Source of the DNA: Paraclostridium hominis
GTDB lineage: Bacteria; Bacillota; Clostridia; Peptostreptococcales; Peptostreptococcaceae
Assembly: GCF_014306135.1 (NCBI RefSeq)
Contig: NZ_JACRWD010000003.1
Coordinates: forward strand, 121,652-185,651
Direction of reading: 5' to 3'
Length of the DNA stretch: 64,000 bases
Both the position numbers and the translations under genes were made by a program. The notes under the pieces were generated by a model. It did no database searches. It was not told the DNA's origin and worked only from the letters and a program-made list of their open reading frames with translations. How positions within the stretch are numbered: the stretch's first letter is position 1; each line of letters starts with the position of its first letter. This document shows, piece after piece, positions 43,011 to 51,453 of the stretch.

Positions 43011-44885
43011 ATGAATAAAATAAGATCATTTGGTGAGCTTAAATATCTAATTAATAAATTAAAACCAAACCTATATTTAAGAGACAATAATTGCCAAGAA
43101 AAAAACAAAAAAGAGTTGTTAGTTTGTGGAGACACTGGATGTAGAGCTGCAAATAGTTTACCTATAATCGATAATTTAAAAAAAGAAATTAAAAATGCAG
43201 GACTTGAAGATTCTGTATCTGTTTCTCTAACAGGATGTTTTGGATTTTGTGCTCAAGGACCAATAGTTAGAGTTTGTCCTGATGATATTTTTTATATAAA
43301 AGTATCATCTGATGATGCAAAAGAAATTGTGCAAGAACATTTAGTTAATGGTAATTTAGTTGATAGATTATTATTTTTAGAAGCCTCTGAAAGAAAAAAA
43401 GTTTCTAAACTAGAAGATATGTCATTTTATAAACAACAAATGCGTATAGCTCTTCATAAGTGTGGTTACATGAATCCTGAGAAAGTTGAAGATTATATAG
43501 CTAATAATGGTTATGCTAATCTTGGTAAATGTCTAACTGAACTTTCTCCTGAAGAAGTCATCGAAGAAGTTAAACTTTCAGGATTAAGAGGTAGAGGTGG
43601 TGCAGGATTCCCTACAGGTATAAAGTGGGAAGCTACTAGAAAATCAAAATCTAATCAAAAATATGTTGTTTGTAATGCCGATGAGGGTGACCCAGGTGCA
43701 TTTATGGATAGATCCATACTTGAAGGATGTCCTCATAAAGTACTTGAAGCAATGGCGATTTGTGGATATGCTGTTGGTGCAGACACTGGTTATATTTACA
43801 TAAGAGCTGAATATCCTCTTGCTATAGAAAGATTAAACTTAGCTATTAGTCAAGCTGAAAAACTAGGATTATTAGGTGAAAATATATTAGGTACTGGATT
43901 TAATTTTAAAATAGAACTTAAATATGGTGCTGGGGCTTTTGTTTGTGGTGAAGGTACCGCTCTAATGCGTTCAATAGAAGGTAATCGTGGTGAACCTCGT
44001 ATGAAAACTTATAGCTCAACTAAAAAAGGTCTTTGGGATGTACCTACATGTTCAAACAATGTTGAAACTTTCGCAAATATACCTCCAATAATAGAAAATG
44101 GTGGTCAATGGTATAAAAATATTGGAACTGAAAATTCATCAGGTACTAAAGTCTTTGCATTAGGTGGAAAAATTAATAATGTTGGTCTTGTTGAAATACC
44201 TATGGGGACCACATTAAAAGATATTGTTTATAACATAGGTGGAGGTATTCCAGATAACAAAAAATTTAAAGCTGTTTTAACTGGAGGTCCATCTGGTGGA
44301 TGTGTTCCTATAGATTATCTTGATACGCCTATAGATTTTGATAATTTAAGTAATCTTGGTTCTATGATGGGTTCAGGTGGTATGCTTGTTTTAGATGAAA
44401 CAGATTGTATGGTAGATATAGCTAAATTCTTCCTAGAGTTTACAGTTGAAGAGTCATGTGGTAAATGTACTCCTTGTCGTATAGGAAATAAACGTTTGCT
44501 TGAAATACTAACAAAAATAACAGATGGCAAAGGTTGTGAACAAGATTTATTAGACTTAGAAAATCTTTCTAAAACCATAGCTACTACCTCTTTATGTGGT
44601 CTAGGTAAATCAGCACCTAACCCAGTTTTAAGTACACTTAATTATTTTTATGATGAATATAAAGCTCATGTTATTGATAAAAAATGTCCTTCTGGTAAAT
44701 GTCAGGCACTATTAAACTTTGTTATAACAGATAATTGTATAGGTTGTACAAAATGTTCTAGAATTTGCCCTGCAGGATGTATATCTGGAAATGTTAAAGA
44801 AAAACATGAAATCGATACAACTAAGTGTTTAAAATGTGGTGCTTGTATGGATAACTGTAAGTTTAATGCAATAATTAAGAAATAA
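43011..44885 (+). CDS. hydB: NADH/FMN-binding subunit of electron-bifurcating hydrogenase
   Basis: 624 aa, NuoF-like. N-terminal thioredoxin-like [2Fe-2S] domain (Cys39, 44, 76, 80), then the FMN/NADH domain (GLRGRGGAGFPTGIKWE, CNADEGDPGAFMDR), SLBB domain, the 4Fe-4S site ESCGKCTPCRIG, and a C-terminal ferredoxin domain with two 4Fe-4S motifs (CIGCTKCSRICP, CLKCGACMDNC). This layout is that of HydB in trimeric HydABC hydrogenases, which couple NADH and reduced ferredoxin oxidation to H2 formation. Start ATG with GGGGGG; 12 bp before hydA. Confidence 0.94.
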   Translation: MNKIRSFGELKYLINKLKPNLYLRDNNCQEKNKKELLVCGDTGCRAANSLPIIDNLKKEIKNAGLEDSVSVSLTGCFGFCAQGPIVRVCPDDIFYIKVSSDDAKEIVQEHLVNGNLVDRLLFLEASERKKVSKLEDMSFYKQQMRIALHKCGYMNPEKVEDYIANNGYANLGKCLTELSPEEVIEEVKLSGLRGRGGAGFPTGIKWEATRKSKSNQKYVVCNADEGDPGAFMDRSILEGCPHKVLEAMAICGYAVGADTGYIYIRAEYPLAIERLNLAISQAEKLGLLGENILGTGFNFKIELKYGAGAFVCGEGTALMRSIEGNRGEPRMKTYSSTKKGLWDVPTCSNNVETFANIPPIIENGGQWYKNIGTENSSGTKVFALGGKINNVGLVEIPMGTTLKDIVYNIGGGIPDNKKFKAVLTGGPSGGCVPIDYLDTPIDFDNLSNLGSMMGSGGMLVLDETDCMVDIAKFFLEFTVEESCGKCTPCRIGNKRLLEILTKITDGKGCEQDLLDLENLSKTIATTSLCGLGKSAPNPVLSTLNYFYDEYKAHVIDKKCPSGKCQALLNFVITDNCIGCTKCSRICPAGCISGNVKEKHEIDTTKCLKCGACMDNCKFNAIIKK

Positions 44886-44897
44886 GGGGGATAATCA

Positions 44898-46670
44898 ATG
44901 AGTTTAGTTAATTTAACTATAAACGGTAAAGCAGTATCTGTTGAGAGCGAAACTACAATCCTTGATGCTGCTAAAAAGCTAAATATTAAAATTCCAACAC
45001 TTTGTCACCTTCATATGGACGAAATAAATATGAATAATAAATGTGCATCTTGCCGTATATGTATGGTTGATACAAAAAAAGGGTTAGTTCCGGCTTGTGC
45101 AACGAATGTGCGTGAAGGTATGGAAGTTCAAACTAATACACCTCGTGCTCTGAATGCTCGTAAAACAGTAGTTGAACTTTTACTATCAGACCACCCTCAA
45201 GACTGCCTTGTTTGCGAAAAAAATGGTAATTGTGAACTTCAAATTATAGCTCAGGATTTAGGAGTAAGAGAAGTAACTTATAAAGGTGTAAAATCAGATT
45301 TAGGAATAGACACTTCAAGTAAGTCTATAATTAAAGACCATAATAAATGCATACTTTGCAGAAGATGTGAAACAATGTGCACAGAAATACAAAAAGTAGG
45401 AGTTTTGTCTGGTGTTAATCGTGGTTTTGAAACAATGGTATCTACTTTTTTTAATGAAGATATTGATAAAACTAACTGTTCTTTCTGTGGTCAATGTGTA
45501 GCAGTATGCCCTACTGGAGCATTAACAGAAGTTAATAATACAGGATTAGTTTGGGATGAACTTAATAAAGCTGATAAAACAGTTGTTGTCCAAGTTGCTC
45601 CTGCTGTTAGAGTTGCTTTAGGTGAAGAATTTGGATTAAATCCAGGAGTAATTACAACTGGGAAAATTGTAGCAGCCCTTAAACTATTAGGCTTTAAATA
45701 TGTGTTTGATACTAACTTTGCAGCAGATATAACTATTCTTGAAGAAGCATCTGAATTTATTCATAGATTAAAAGAAGGTAAAGACTTGCCAATTTTAACT
45801 AGCTGTTGTCCAGCTTGGGTAAATTATTTAGAGCATCACTATCCTACTCTATTAAACTTAGTTTCTAGCTGTAAATCTCCTCAAAATATGTTTGGTTCCA
45901 TAGCTAAAAATTACTTTTCTTCAAAAATTGGAATAAAGCCAAAAGATATTACTGTTGTTTCCATCATGCCTTGTATAGCTAAAAAATATGAAATATCTAG
46001 AGAAGAATTAGGAAATGATGATTTCTTAGATGTTGATATATCTATAACTACTAGAGAATTAGCTAAAATGATTAATCAAGCAGGTATAGATTTTCTTAAT
46101 TTAGATGATGAATCTTTTGATAATCCAATGGGAGAATCAACTGGTGCCGCTAATATATTTGGTGCTACTGGTGGTGTTTTAGAAGCTGCTCTTCGTACAT
46201 CTTATGAATGGCTTACTAATGAAAATTTAGAGAACATTGATTTTAAATCAGTTAGAGGTATTGATGGAATAAAAGAATTTAAAGTAAATATAGGCGGCAC
46301 AATTATCAATGCCTGTGCCGTTAATGGCTTAGGAAACGCTCAAAAAGTAATGGATGAAGTAAAATCAGGAAAATCTAATTATCATATAATTGAGGTTATG
46401 GCCTGTCCAGGAGGTTGTGTAGCTGGTGGAGGTCAGCCTTACCACTATGGAGATTATGATAAAATAAAAGCTCGTGCTAATGCTCTTTATCATATTGATA
46501 AACATTCAGAAGTACGTAAACCTCATAAAAACCCTTCTGTAAATAACCTATATAATGAATTTTTAGGTGAACCTTATGGCGACTTAGCTCACAGATATCT
46601 TCATACTTATTATTTTGACAGAAGTAATTTCTTTGAGTGCGAAGAAAATTTAGCAGAAGCTACTGAATAA
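44898..46670 (+). CDS. hydA: [FeFe]-hydrogenase catalytic subunit
   Basis: 590 aa. N-terminal [2Fe-2S] domain (Cys36, 49, 52, 67), a His/Cys-ligated 4Fe-4S site (His99, Cys103, 106, 112), two 4Fe-4S motifs (Cys151/154/157/161 and Cys194/197/200/204), and the H-cluster domain with all three signatures: TSCCPAW at 301-307, MPCIAKKYE at 357-365 and MACPGGCVAGGGQP from 501. The C-terminal small subunit domain is present. It reduces protons to H2. No maturation genes (hydE, hydF, hydG) are in the window. Confidence 0.97.
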   Translation: MSLVNLTINGKAVSVESETTILDAAKKLNIKIPTLCHLHMDEINMNNKCASCRICMVDTKKGLVPACATNVREGMEVQTNTPRALNARKTVVELLLSDHPQDCLVCEKNGNCELQIIAQDLGVREVTYKGVKSDLGIDTSSKSIIKDHNKCILCRRCETMCTEIQKVGVLSGVNRGFETMVSTFFNEDIDKTNCSFCGQCVAVCPTGALTEVNNTGLVWDELNKADKTVVVQVAPAVRVALGEEFGLNPGVITTGKIVAALKLLGFKYVFDTNFAADITILEEASEFIHRLKEGKDLPILTSCCPAWVNYLEHHYPTLLNLVSSCKSPQNMFGSIAKNYFSSKIGIKPKDITVVSIMPCIAKKYEISREELGNDDFLDVDISITTRELAKMINQAGIDFLNLDDESFDNPMGESTGAANIFGATGGVLEAALRTSYEWLTNENLENIDFKSVRGIDGIKEFKVNIGGTIINACAVNGLGNAQKVMDEVKSGKSNYHIIEVMACPGGCVAGGGQPYHYGDYDKIKARANALYHIDKHSEVRKPHKNPSVNNLYNEFLGEPYGDLAHRYLHTYYFDRSNFFECEENLAEATE

Positions 46671-46709
46671 TTAAAAAGGTGTGACAAACATTGTCACACC
46701 TTTTTAATT
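46669..46709. terminator. Bidirectional terminator between hydA and hprK
   Basis: A 19-bp perfect stem (core AAAAAGGTGTGACAA and complement) with a 3-nt loop. It overlaps the hydA stop codon on one side and the hprK stop on the other. Confidence 0.93.
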
Positions 46710-47648
46710 ATTATTTTTATCTATTAATGTAGCTAATTTTTTTGTAAATTCCTTAGCAGAATCATAACCCATTCGTTTTTGTCTAAAGTTCATAGCTGCG
46801 ACTTCTAAAATCATAGCTGTATTTCTTCCTGGCTTTACTGGAACTACTAACTTCTCTACATCTATTCCAAGTATTTCTTCATACTCTTTATCTAAACCTA
46901 ATCTATCATAGTAAGTGTTATCATCCCAAAACTCTAGTCTTATTATTAAATCTATAACCTTAGAATCTTTAACAGCTCCTATACCATACATACTTCTAAC
47001 ATCTATTATTCCTATACCTCTTATCTCCATAAAATGTTTTAAAACTTCAGGAGCTTGCCCCATAAGTAAATTTTCATCAATTTTAGTTATTTCAACAGCA
47101 TCATCTGCTATTAATCTATGACCTCTTTGAACAAGTTCAAGAGCTGTCTCTGATTTACCTACACTACTTTCCCCTCTTATTAAAACACCTACTCCAAATA
47201 CATCTACTAAAACTCCATGTATACTAATTGTAGGTGACAGTTTAGAATCTAAGTAATTAGACAATTTGTTTATTAATCTTGTTGTATTTCCTTTTGTTGC
47301 CAATACTACTCTATTATGTTTTTTAGCCATTTCAATAACATCTTCATTAACTGTAAGGCCTCTAGTTACTATTAGTGCTGGAACTTCATAGCTAAAAAAT
47401 TTATCTAATACAATTTTTCTTATTTCTGAATCCATATGGCTAAAATAAGTGTATTCAGTTCTACCTACAATCTGAATTCTATCGTAAGTAAAATGTTCAA
47501 AATATCCTGAAAATTGTAACCCTGGTCTATGAATATCTTGATAATGCACGTAATACTCAACATCATCAGGCATATAAACTACATCTAATCCTATATCCTT
47601 AACTAATTCTCTAATTGAAACTGACCTTTCACTTCTTTCACTATCCAT
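46704..47648 (-). CDS. hprK: HPr kinase/phosphorylase
   Basis: 314 aa. N-terminal domain, then the P-loop GESSVGKS at 159-166, ADDAVEI, and the family signature MEIRGIGIIDVRSMYG. It phosphorylates HPr on serine, feeding carbon catabolite control, and removes the phosphate when phosphate is high. Start ATG 47648 with AAAGGAG. Located 29 bp after uvrC. Confidence 0.97.
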   Translation of the reverse strand: MDSERSERSVSIRELVKDIGLDVVYMPDDVEYYVHYQDIHRPGLQFSGYFEHFTYDRIQIVGRTEYTYFSHMDSEIRKIVLDKFFSYEVPALIVTRGLTVNEDVIEMAKKHNRVVLATKGNTTRLINKLSNYLDSKLSPTISIHGVLVDVFGVGVLIRGESSVGKSETALELVQRGHRLIADDAVEITKIDENLLMGQAPEVLKHFMEIRGIGIIDVRSMYGIGAVKDSKVIDLIIRLEFWDDNTYYDRLGLDKEYEEILGIDVEKLVVPVKPGRNTAMILEVAAMNFRQKRMGYDSAKEFTKKLATLIDKNNN

Positions 47649-47677
47649 AATGTCTTTTACTCCTTTATAAATATTAA

Positions 47678-49486
47678 TTATGATTTAAAAAAATTATATA
47701 CATTTTCAGCTGAAGTTTTATTCATTCCTTCAACTTCTAATAATTCTTCAAAAGTAGCTGTCTTTATTTCTTCTATATTTTTAAAGTGAGTTAATAATGC
47801 TTTCTTTCTTTTCTCACCTACTCCTTGTATATCATCTAATACAGATTTTGTCAAAGATTTATTTCTTAAACTTCTATGATATGAAATTGCATAATTATGA
47901 ACTTCTTCTTGTATACTAGCCACAAATCTATACAAATTTGATGTTTTATCGAGTTCTATCTCCTTTTCCTGGGAAATTAATCCCTTTGTTTTATGTTTAT
48001 CATCTTTATACATCCCCCATAGAGGAATATTGACATTATACTTATCTAAAACTTTTTTTACTGAGCTTACCTGACCTTTTCCCCCATCTAATAATATTAA
48101 ATCTGGTAAATCTCCATATTTTAGCCTTCTTTCCACTATTTCTGCCATTGAATCATAATCATTAGGCCCAACAACAGTTTTTATTTTATATCTTCTATAC
48201 TCTTTTTTATCCTTTTTCCCATCTGTAAAAACTACCATTGAACCTATAGAGTCAACACCTTGAATATTTGAAATATCGAAAGACTCAATTCTTTTAGGTA
48301 TATTTTCTAAACCTATTAAAGTTTTTAACTCTTCTAAAGCACCTATACTTTTTTGATATTTTAGCTTGTTCATATTAGAAAACTTCTCAAGATATTCAAC
48401 AGCATTTTTTCTAACCATTTCTACTAAACTCTTTTTTTCACCTTTTTGAGGAACTTTTATAATAACCTTTTGGCCTTTTTTAGATGATAACCACTCTTCA
48501 AGTACAAAACTATCTTCTACTTCATCTTCTATGATGATTTCCTTAGGTATATAATCTTGTGCCATATAAAATTGTTTTAAAAATGATGATAAAATAGACT
48601 CTCGTGAACTGTCCATTACTCCTTCTAGTATATAATGTTCTCTTCCAACTATCTTTCCATTTCTTATAAAAAATACTTGTACACAAGCTTCATCGTGAGC
48701 CCTAGCCATTGCAATAACATCTTGATTTAAATCCGAACTACCTAAATCTATTTTTTGTTTTTGAATCATATCTTCTAAACTTTTAATTTTATCTCTATAC
48801 ATAGCTGCATCTTCAAAATTAAAATCCGCAGCACATTTATTCATCTTTTCTTTTAAAAGCTCTATTAATTTTTCTTCTTTTCCCGAAAGAAATAATATTA
48901 TTTCATCTATCATCTTACCGTAATCTTCTTTACTAACTTCGCCAGTACACGGGCCTACACATTTTTTAATATGCTTATTTAAACATGGTCTTACCTTGTT
49001 TTTTATAGCTTTTTCTATATCTATATTACAAGTTCTAATTGGGTAAATATTTCTTATTATTTCTAAGGTATCATTTACTGCTGTTGTATTTGTATATGGA
49101 CCAAAATACTTAGCTTTATCTTTTATTACTTGTCTTACTTTTAAGACTCTTGGATAATCTTCATTTAATGTTACCTTTATATATGGATAAGTCTTATCAT
49201 CTCTAAGTAATACATTGTACTTAGGTCTGTATTGTTTTATTAAATTACATTCTAATATCAATGCTTCTAATTCTGAATCAGTTATTATATATTCAAACTT
49301 ATATATGTTTTTAACCATGGATTTAACTTTAGATGTATGGTTTTTTGACGACTGGAAATACTGTCTAACCCTATTTTTTAAAGATATAGCTTTCCCTACA
49401 TATATAACTTTATCATTTTCATCTTTCATTAAATAAACTCCAGGTTCTGCTGGGAGTTTTTTTAATTGCTCTTGAATATCAAACAT
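47678..49486 (-). CDS. uvrC: Excinuclease ABC subunit C
   Basis: 602 aa: GIY-YIG nuclease (PGVYLMKDENDKVIYVGKA, residues 15-33), cysteine cluster region (CNIDIEKAI ... CLNKHIKKCVGPC), UVR domain (FNFEDAAMYRDKIKSLEDM), RNase H-like 5' nuclease (ESFDISNIQG, LILLDGGKGQ) and C-terminal helix-hairpin-helix. Makes both cuts in nucleotide excision repair with UvrAB. A TATAAT lies at 49520-49525 on the minus strand, 35 bp upstream; no LexA box was seen. Confidence 0.98.
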   Translation of the reverse strand: MFDIQEQLKKLPAEPGVYLMKDENDKVIYVGKAISLKNRVRQYFQSSKNHTSKVKSMVKNIYKFEYIITDSELEALILECNLIKQYRPKYNVLLRDDKTYPYIKVTLNEDYPRVLKVRQVIKDKAKYFGPYTNTTAVNDTLEIIRNIYPIRTCNIDIEKAIKNKVRPCLNKHIKKCVGPCTGEVSKEDYGKMIDEIILFLSGKEEKLIELLKEKMNKCAADFNFEDAAMYRDKIKSLEDMIQKQKIDLGSSDLNQDVIAMARAHDEACVQVFFIRNGKIVGREHYILEGVMDSSRESILSSFLKQFYMAQDYIPKEIIIEDEVEDSFVLEEWLSSKKGQKVIIKVPQKGEKKSLVEMVRKNAVEYLEKFSNMNKLKYQKSIGALEELKTLIGLENIPKRIESFDISNIQGVDSIGSMVVFTDGKKDKKEYRRYKIKTVVGPNDYDSMAEIVERRLKYGDLPDLILLDGGKGQVSSVKKVLDKYNVNIPLWGMYKDDKHKTKGLISQEKEIELDKTSNLYRFVASIQEEVHNYAISYHRSLRNKSLTKSVLDDIQGVGEKRKKALLTHFKNIEEIKTATFEELLEVEGMNKTSAENVYNFFKS

Positions 49487-49558
49487 TCTTTCACCTCGAT
49501 ATTTAAAGTTTATATCTAAATTATACCCTAGTTTAATATTTAATAAATTAAAAAAAAT

Positions 49559-49594
49559 AAAAGAAATGATGCTTATATAAGCCTCATTTCTTTT
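49559..49594 (-). terminator. Terminator of oppA copy 1
   Basis: A stem of about 18 bp (AAAAGAAATGA-T-GCTTAT with one mismatch), T-rich on the minus strand side, just past the stop codon at 49605. Confidence 0.85.
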
Positions 49595-49604
49595 ACTTTT
49601 TTAA

Positions 49605-51263
49605 CTATTTTCCTTTTCCACCATTAACCATCAAGAAGAATGTTCCTGCATCTTTTCTTGTGTTAAACTCAGGAGAATCTTTATATTTATCAACATTTTC
49701 TGAGTTCAATCCTACTATATCTATTTGTCCTGTTTCATATAAATTAAGCGCTGCATTTGGATCTTTAACTATCTTAGTATTTACTTTATCTATTTTAACT
49801 GAGCTAGCATCCCAATAACTAGGATTTTTACTCATTGTATATATATCTTCAATCTTCCAATCACTTAATGTAAATGGTCCATTATAAACCATCTTATCAT
49901 GTGCTGTTCCATATTCACTTCCAAATTGTTCTACTACTTTTTGATTTTGTGGCAAGAATGATTTAAAGAACATTAAGCTGTCAAAATAGTGCACTGGTCT
50001 TACTAATTCAACTTGTAATGTATAGTCATCTACCGCTTTTATTCCTACATTATCTGCATTATCAACTTTACCTAAATTATAATCCTTAGCTCCTTTTATA
50101 TCATACATAATGAATCCATATGTTGATGCTGTTGCTGAATCTAATGTTCTTTTCCATGAGTATTCAAAATCTTTAGCTGTTACAGGATCTCCGTTTGACC
50201 ATTTAGCATCTTTTCTTAAATTAAAAGTCCAAGTCTTTCCATCTTCTGATTTTTCCCATTTTTCTGCTATTCCTGGAGCAAGTTTACCATCTTTATCTAA
50301 CTTAGTTAACCCTTCCATAGTATTCATTAATACTTCTGATGAAACTGTATCTGATGCTTTACTTGGATCTAAAGTTGGTATATCTGATGCTCCCGTAATA
50401 TTTAATTCTTTTTTACCTTCTCCAAGTTCTACCCAGTTATATATATACTGAACTCCAAATGCCGGAGTAAGCCTTCCACTTACATACGGTTTTTGTAGAT
50501 ATGAAGCTCCTGACTGAATAAGAGGTGATAAAAATCCATCTTCTAACATTATTTTTTCAGCCTTAGCAAATTTATCCCAACTTTCTTCTTGGCTAGATGC
50601 AGTTTTAGCTTCTTCTATAAGCTTATCGTATTCTGGGTTACTATATCCAGTATTTGAAGCATATTTCACTCCTGTTTGCATAGTCTCTAAGAATGTTAAT
50701 GGATCTGGATAATCTGGTGACCATCCTGAATGTGATAAATGGAAATCTCCTTTTTCTTCTAATTCTAGTTTTTGTTTAAATGGCTGTGATTTTACTTCTA
50801 CCTTTAATCCTGGCAATGCAGTTTGAAGTTCTGCTTGCATAAACTCTGCCTGTCTTTTACCAGTTTCAGAGTCAAATGATAACAATTCTAATGTTACTTT
50901 ATCAAATCCAACTTCTTCCTTAGCTTTTTCCCATAATTTTGTAGCTTCTTCTTTATTATAATGATATCCCATTTCTCCAGCTGCTTCTCTATAATCCTTT
51001 CCTTGATCATTAACCGCTAAACTTTCAGCTACAATATAATCTGCTGGAATCGTTCCATTGTTTATTATAGTATCGCACATTGTTTTTTTGTCTATAGCCA
51101 TTGATATAGCTGCTCTTGCATTTTTATTTGCAAGAACTTTATACGGATCTCCAGTAGTTCCACCTGAACTTTGGCTTGATCCACTATTTCCACATCCAAC
51201 CATCGTCATTATAGTTATTGCTACAGTTGTAGTCATAAAAGCCATTTTCTTTTTTAAAACCAT
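49605..51263 (-). CDS. oppA: Circularly permuted oligopeptide-binding lipoprotein (OppA family), copy 1
   Basis: 552 aa, secreted lipoprotein (lipobox MVGC, Cys24, then a Ser/Gly linker). Residues 44-280 (NARAAISMAID ... YPDPLTFLETMQTG ... YIYNWVEL) match the C-terminal half of OppA; residues 284-547 (KKELNITGASDIPTLDPSKA, KWSNGDPVTAKDFEYSWKR, VYNGPFTLSDWK, ending FFLMVN) match the N-terminal half. In ordinary OppA the order is the reverse, with FFLMVN-type residues running straight into NARAAISMAID. The junction (GEGKKE, near 50424) is in frame. Start ATG with a GGGGGA site. Binds oligopeptides for OppBCDF encoded divergently nearby. A paralogue follows upstream. Confidence 0.93.
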   Translation of the reverse strand: MVLKKKMAFMTTTVAITIMTMVGCGNSGSSQSSGGTTGDPYKVLANKNARAAISMAIDKKTMCDTIINNGTIPADYIVAESLAVNDQGKDYREAAGEMGYHYNKEEATKLWEKAKEEVGFDKVTLELLSFDSETGKRQAEFMQAELQTALPGLKVEVKSQPFKQKLELEEKGDFHLSHSGWSPDYPDPLTFLETMQTGVKYASNTGYSNPEYDKLIEEAKTASSQEESWDKFAKAEKIMLEDGFLSPLIQSGASYLQKPYVSGRLTPAFGVQYIYNWVELGEGKKELNITGASDIPTLDPSKASDTVSSEVLMNTMEGLTKLDKDGKLAPGIAEKWEKSEDGKTWTFNLRKDAKWSNGDPVTAKDFEYSWKRTLDSATASTYGFIMYDIKGAKDYNLGKVDNADNVGIKAVDDYTLQVELVRPVHYFDSLMFFKSFLPQNQKVVEQFGSEYGTAHDKMVYNGPFTLSDWKIEDIYTMSKNPSYWDASSVKIDKVNTKIVKDPNAALNLYETGQIDIVGLNSENVDKYKDSPEFNTRKDAGTFFLMVNGGKGK

Positions 51264-51401
51264 AAGTTACTCCCCCTTAAACAACTGAATTTTATAATTA
51301 ATAAAATTAGAATAATAATATATGTTTTTTTATTATATGCACTATAATTTGTCCTTAATGATTAATTTTTTCTGATTTTTCTGATTTTTAAAATTAAAAA
51401 T

Positions 51402-51433
51402 AGGTTTATACTATAAATTTATAGTATAAACCT
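51402..51433 (-). terminator. Terminator of oppA copy 2
   Basis: A perfect 32-nt palindrome whose half is AGGTTTATACTATAAA, 20 bp past the stop of the gene at 51454, followed on the minus strand by ATTTTTAATTTT. Confidence 0.7.
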
Positions 51434-51453
51434 GTTAACTATTCTAAATTATA

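Noticed and set aside
44315..44578. Minus-strand frame within hydB
   Set aside because: Shadow of conserved iron-sulfur codons of hydB.
49605..51263. Two separate gene fragments or a frameshift artefact instead of a permuted OppA
   Set aside because: Each gene is one continuous frame with a signal peptide and terminator, and two independent copies share the same in-frame junction, which an artefact would not explain.
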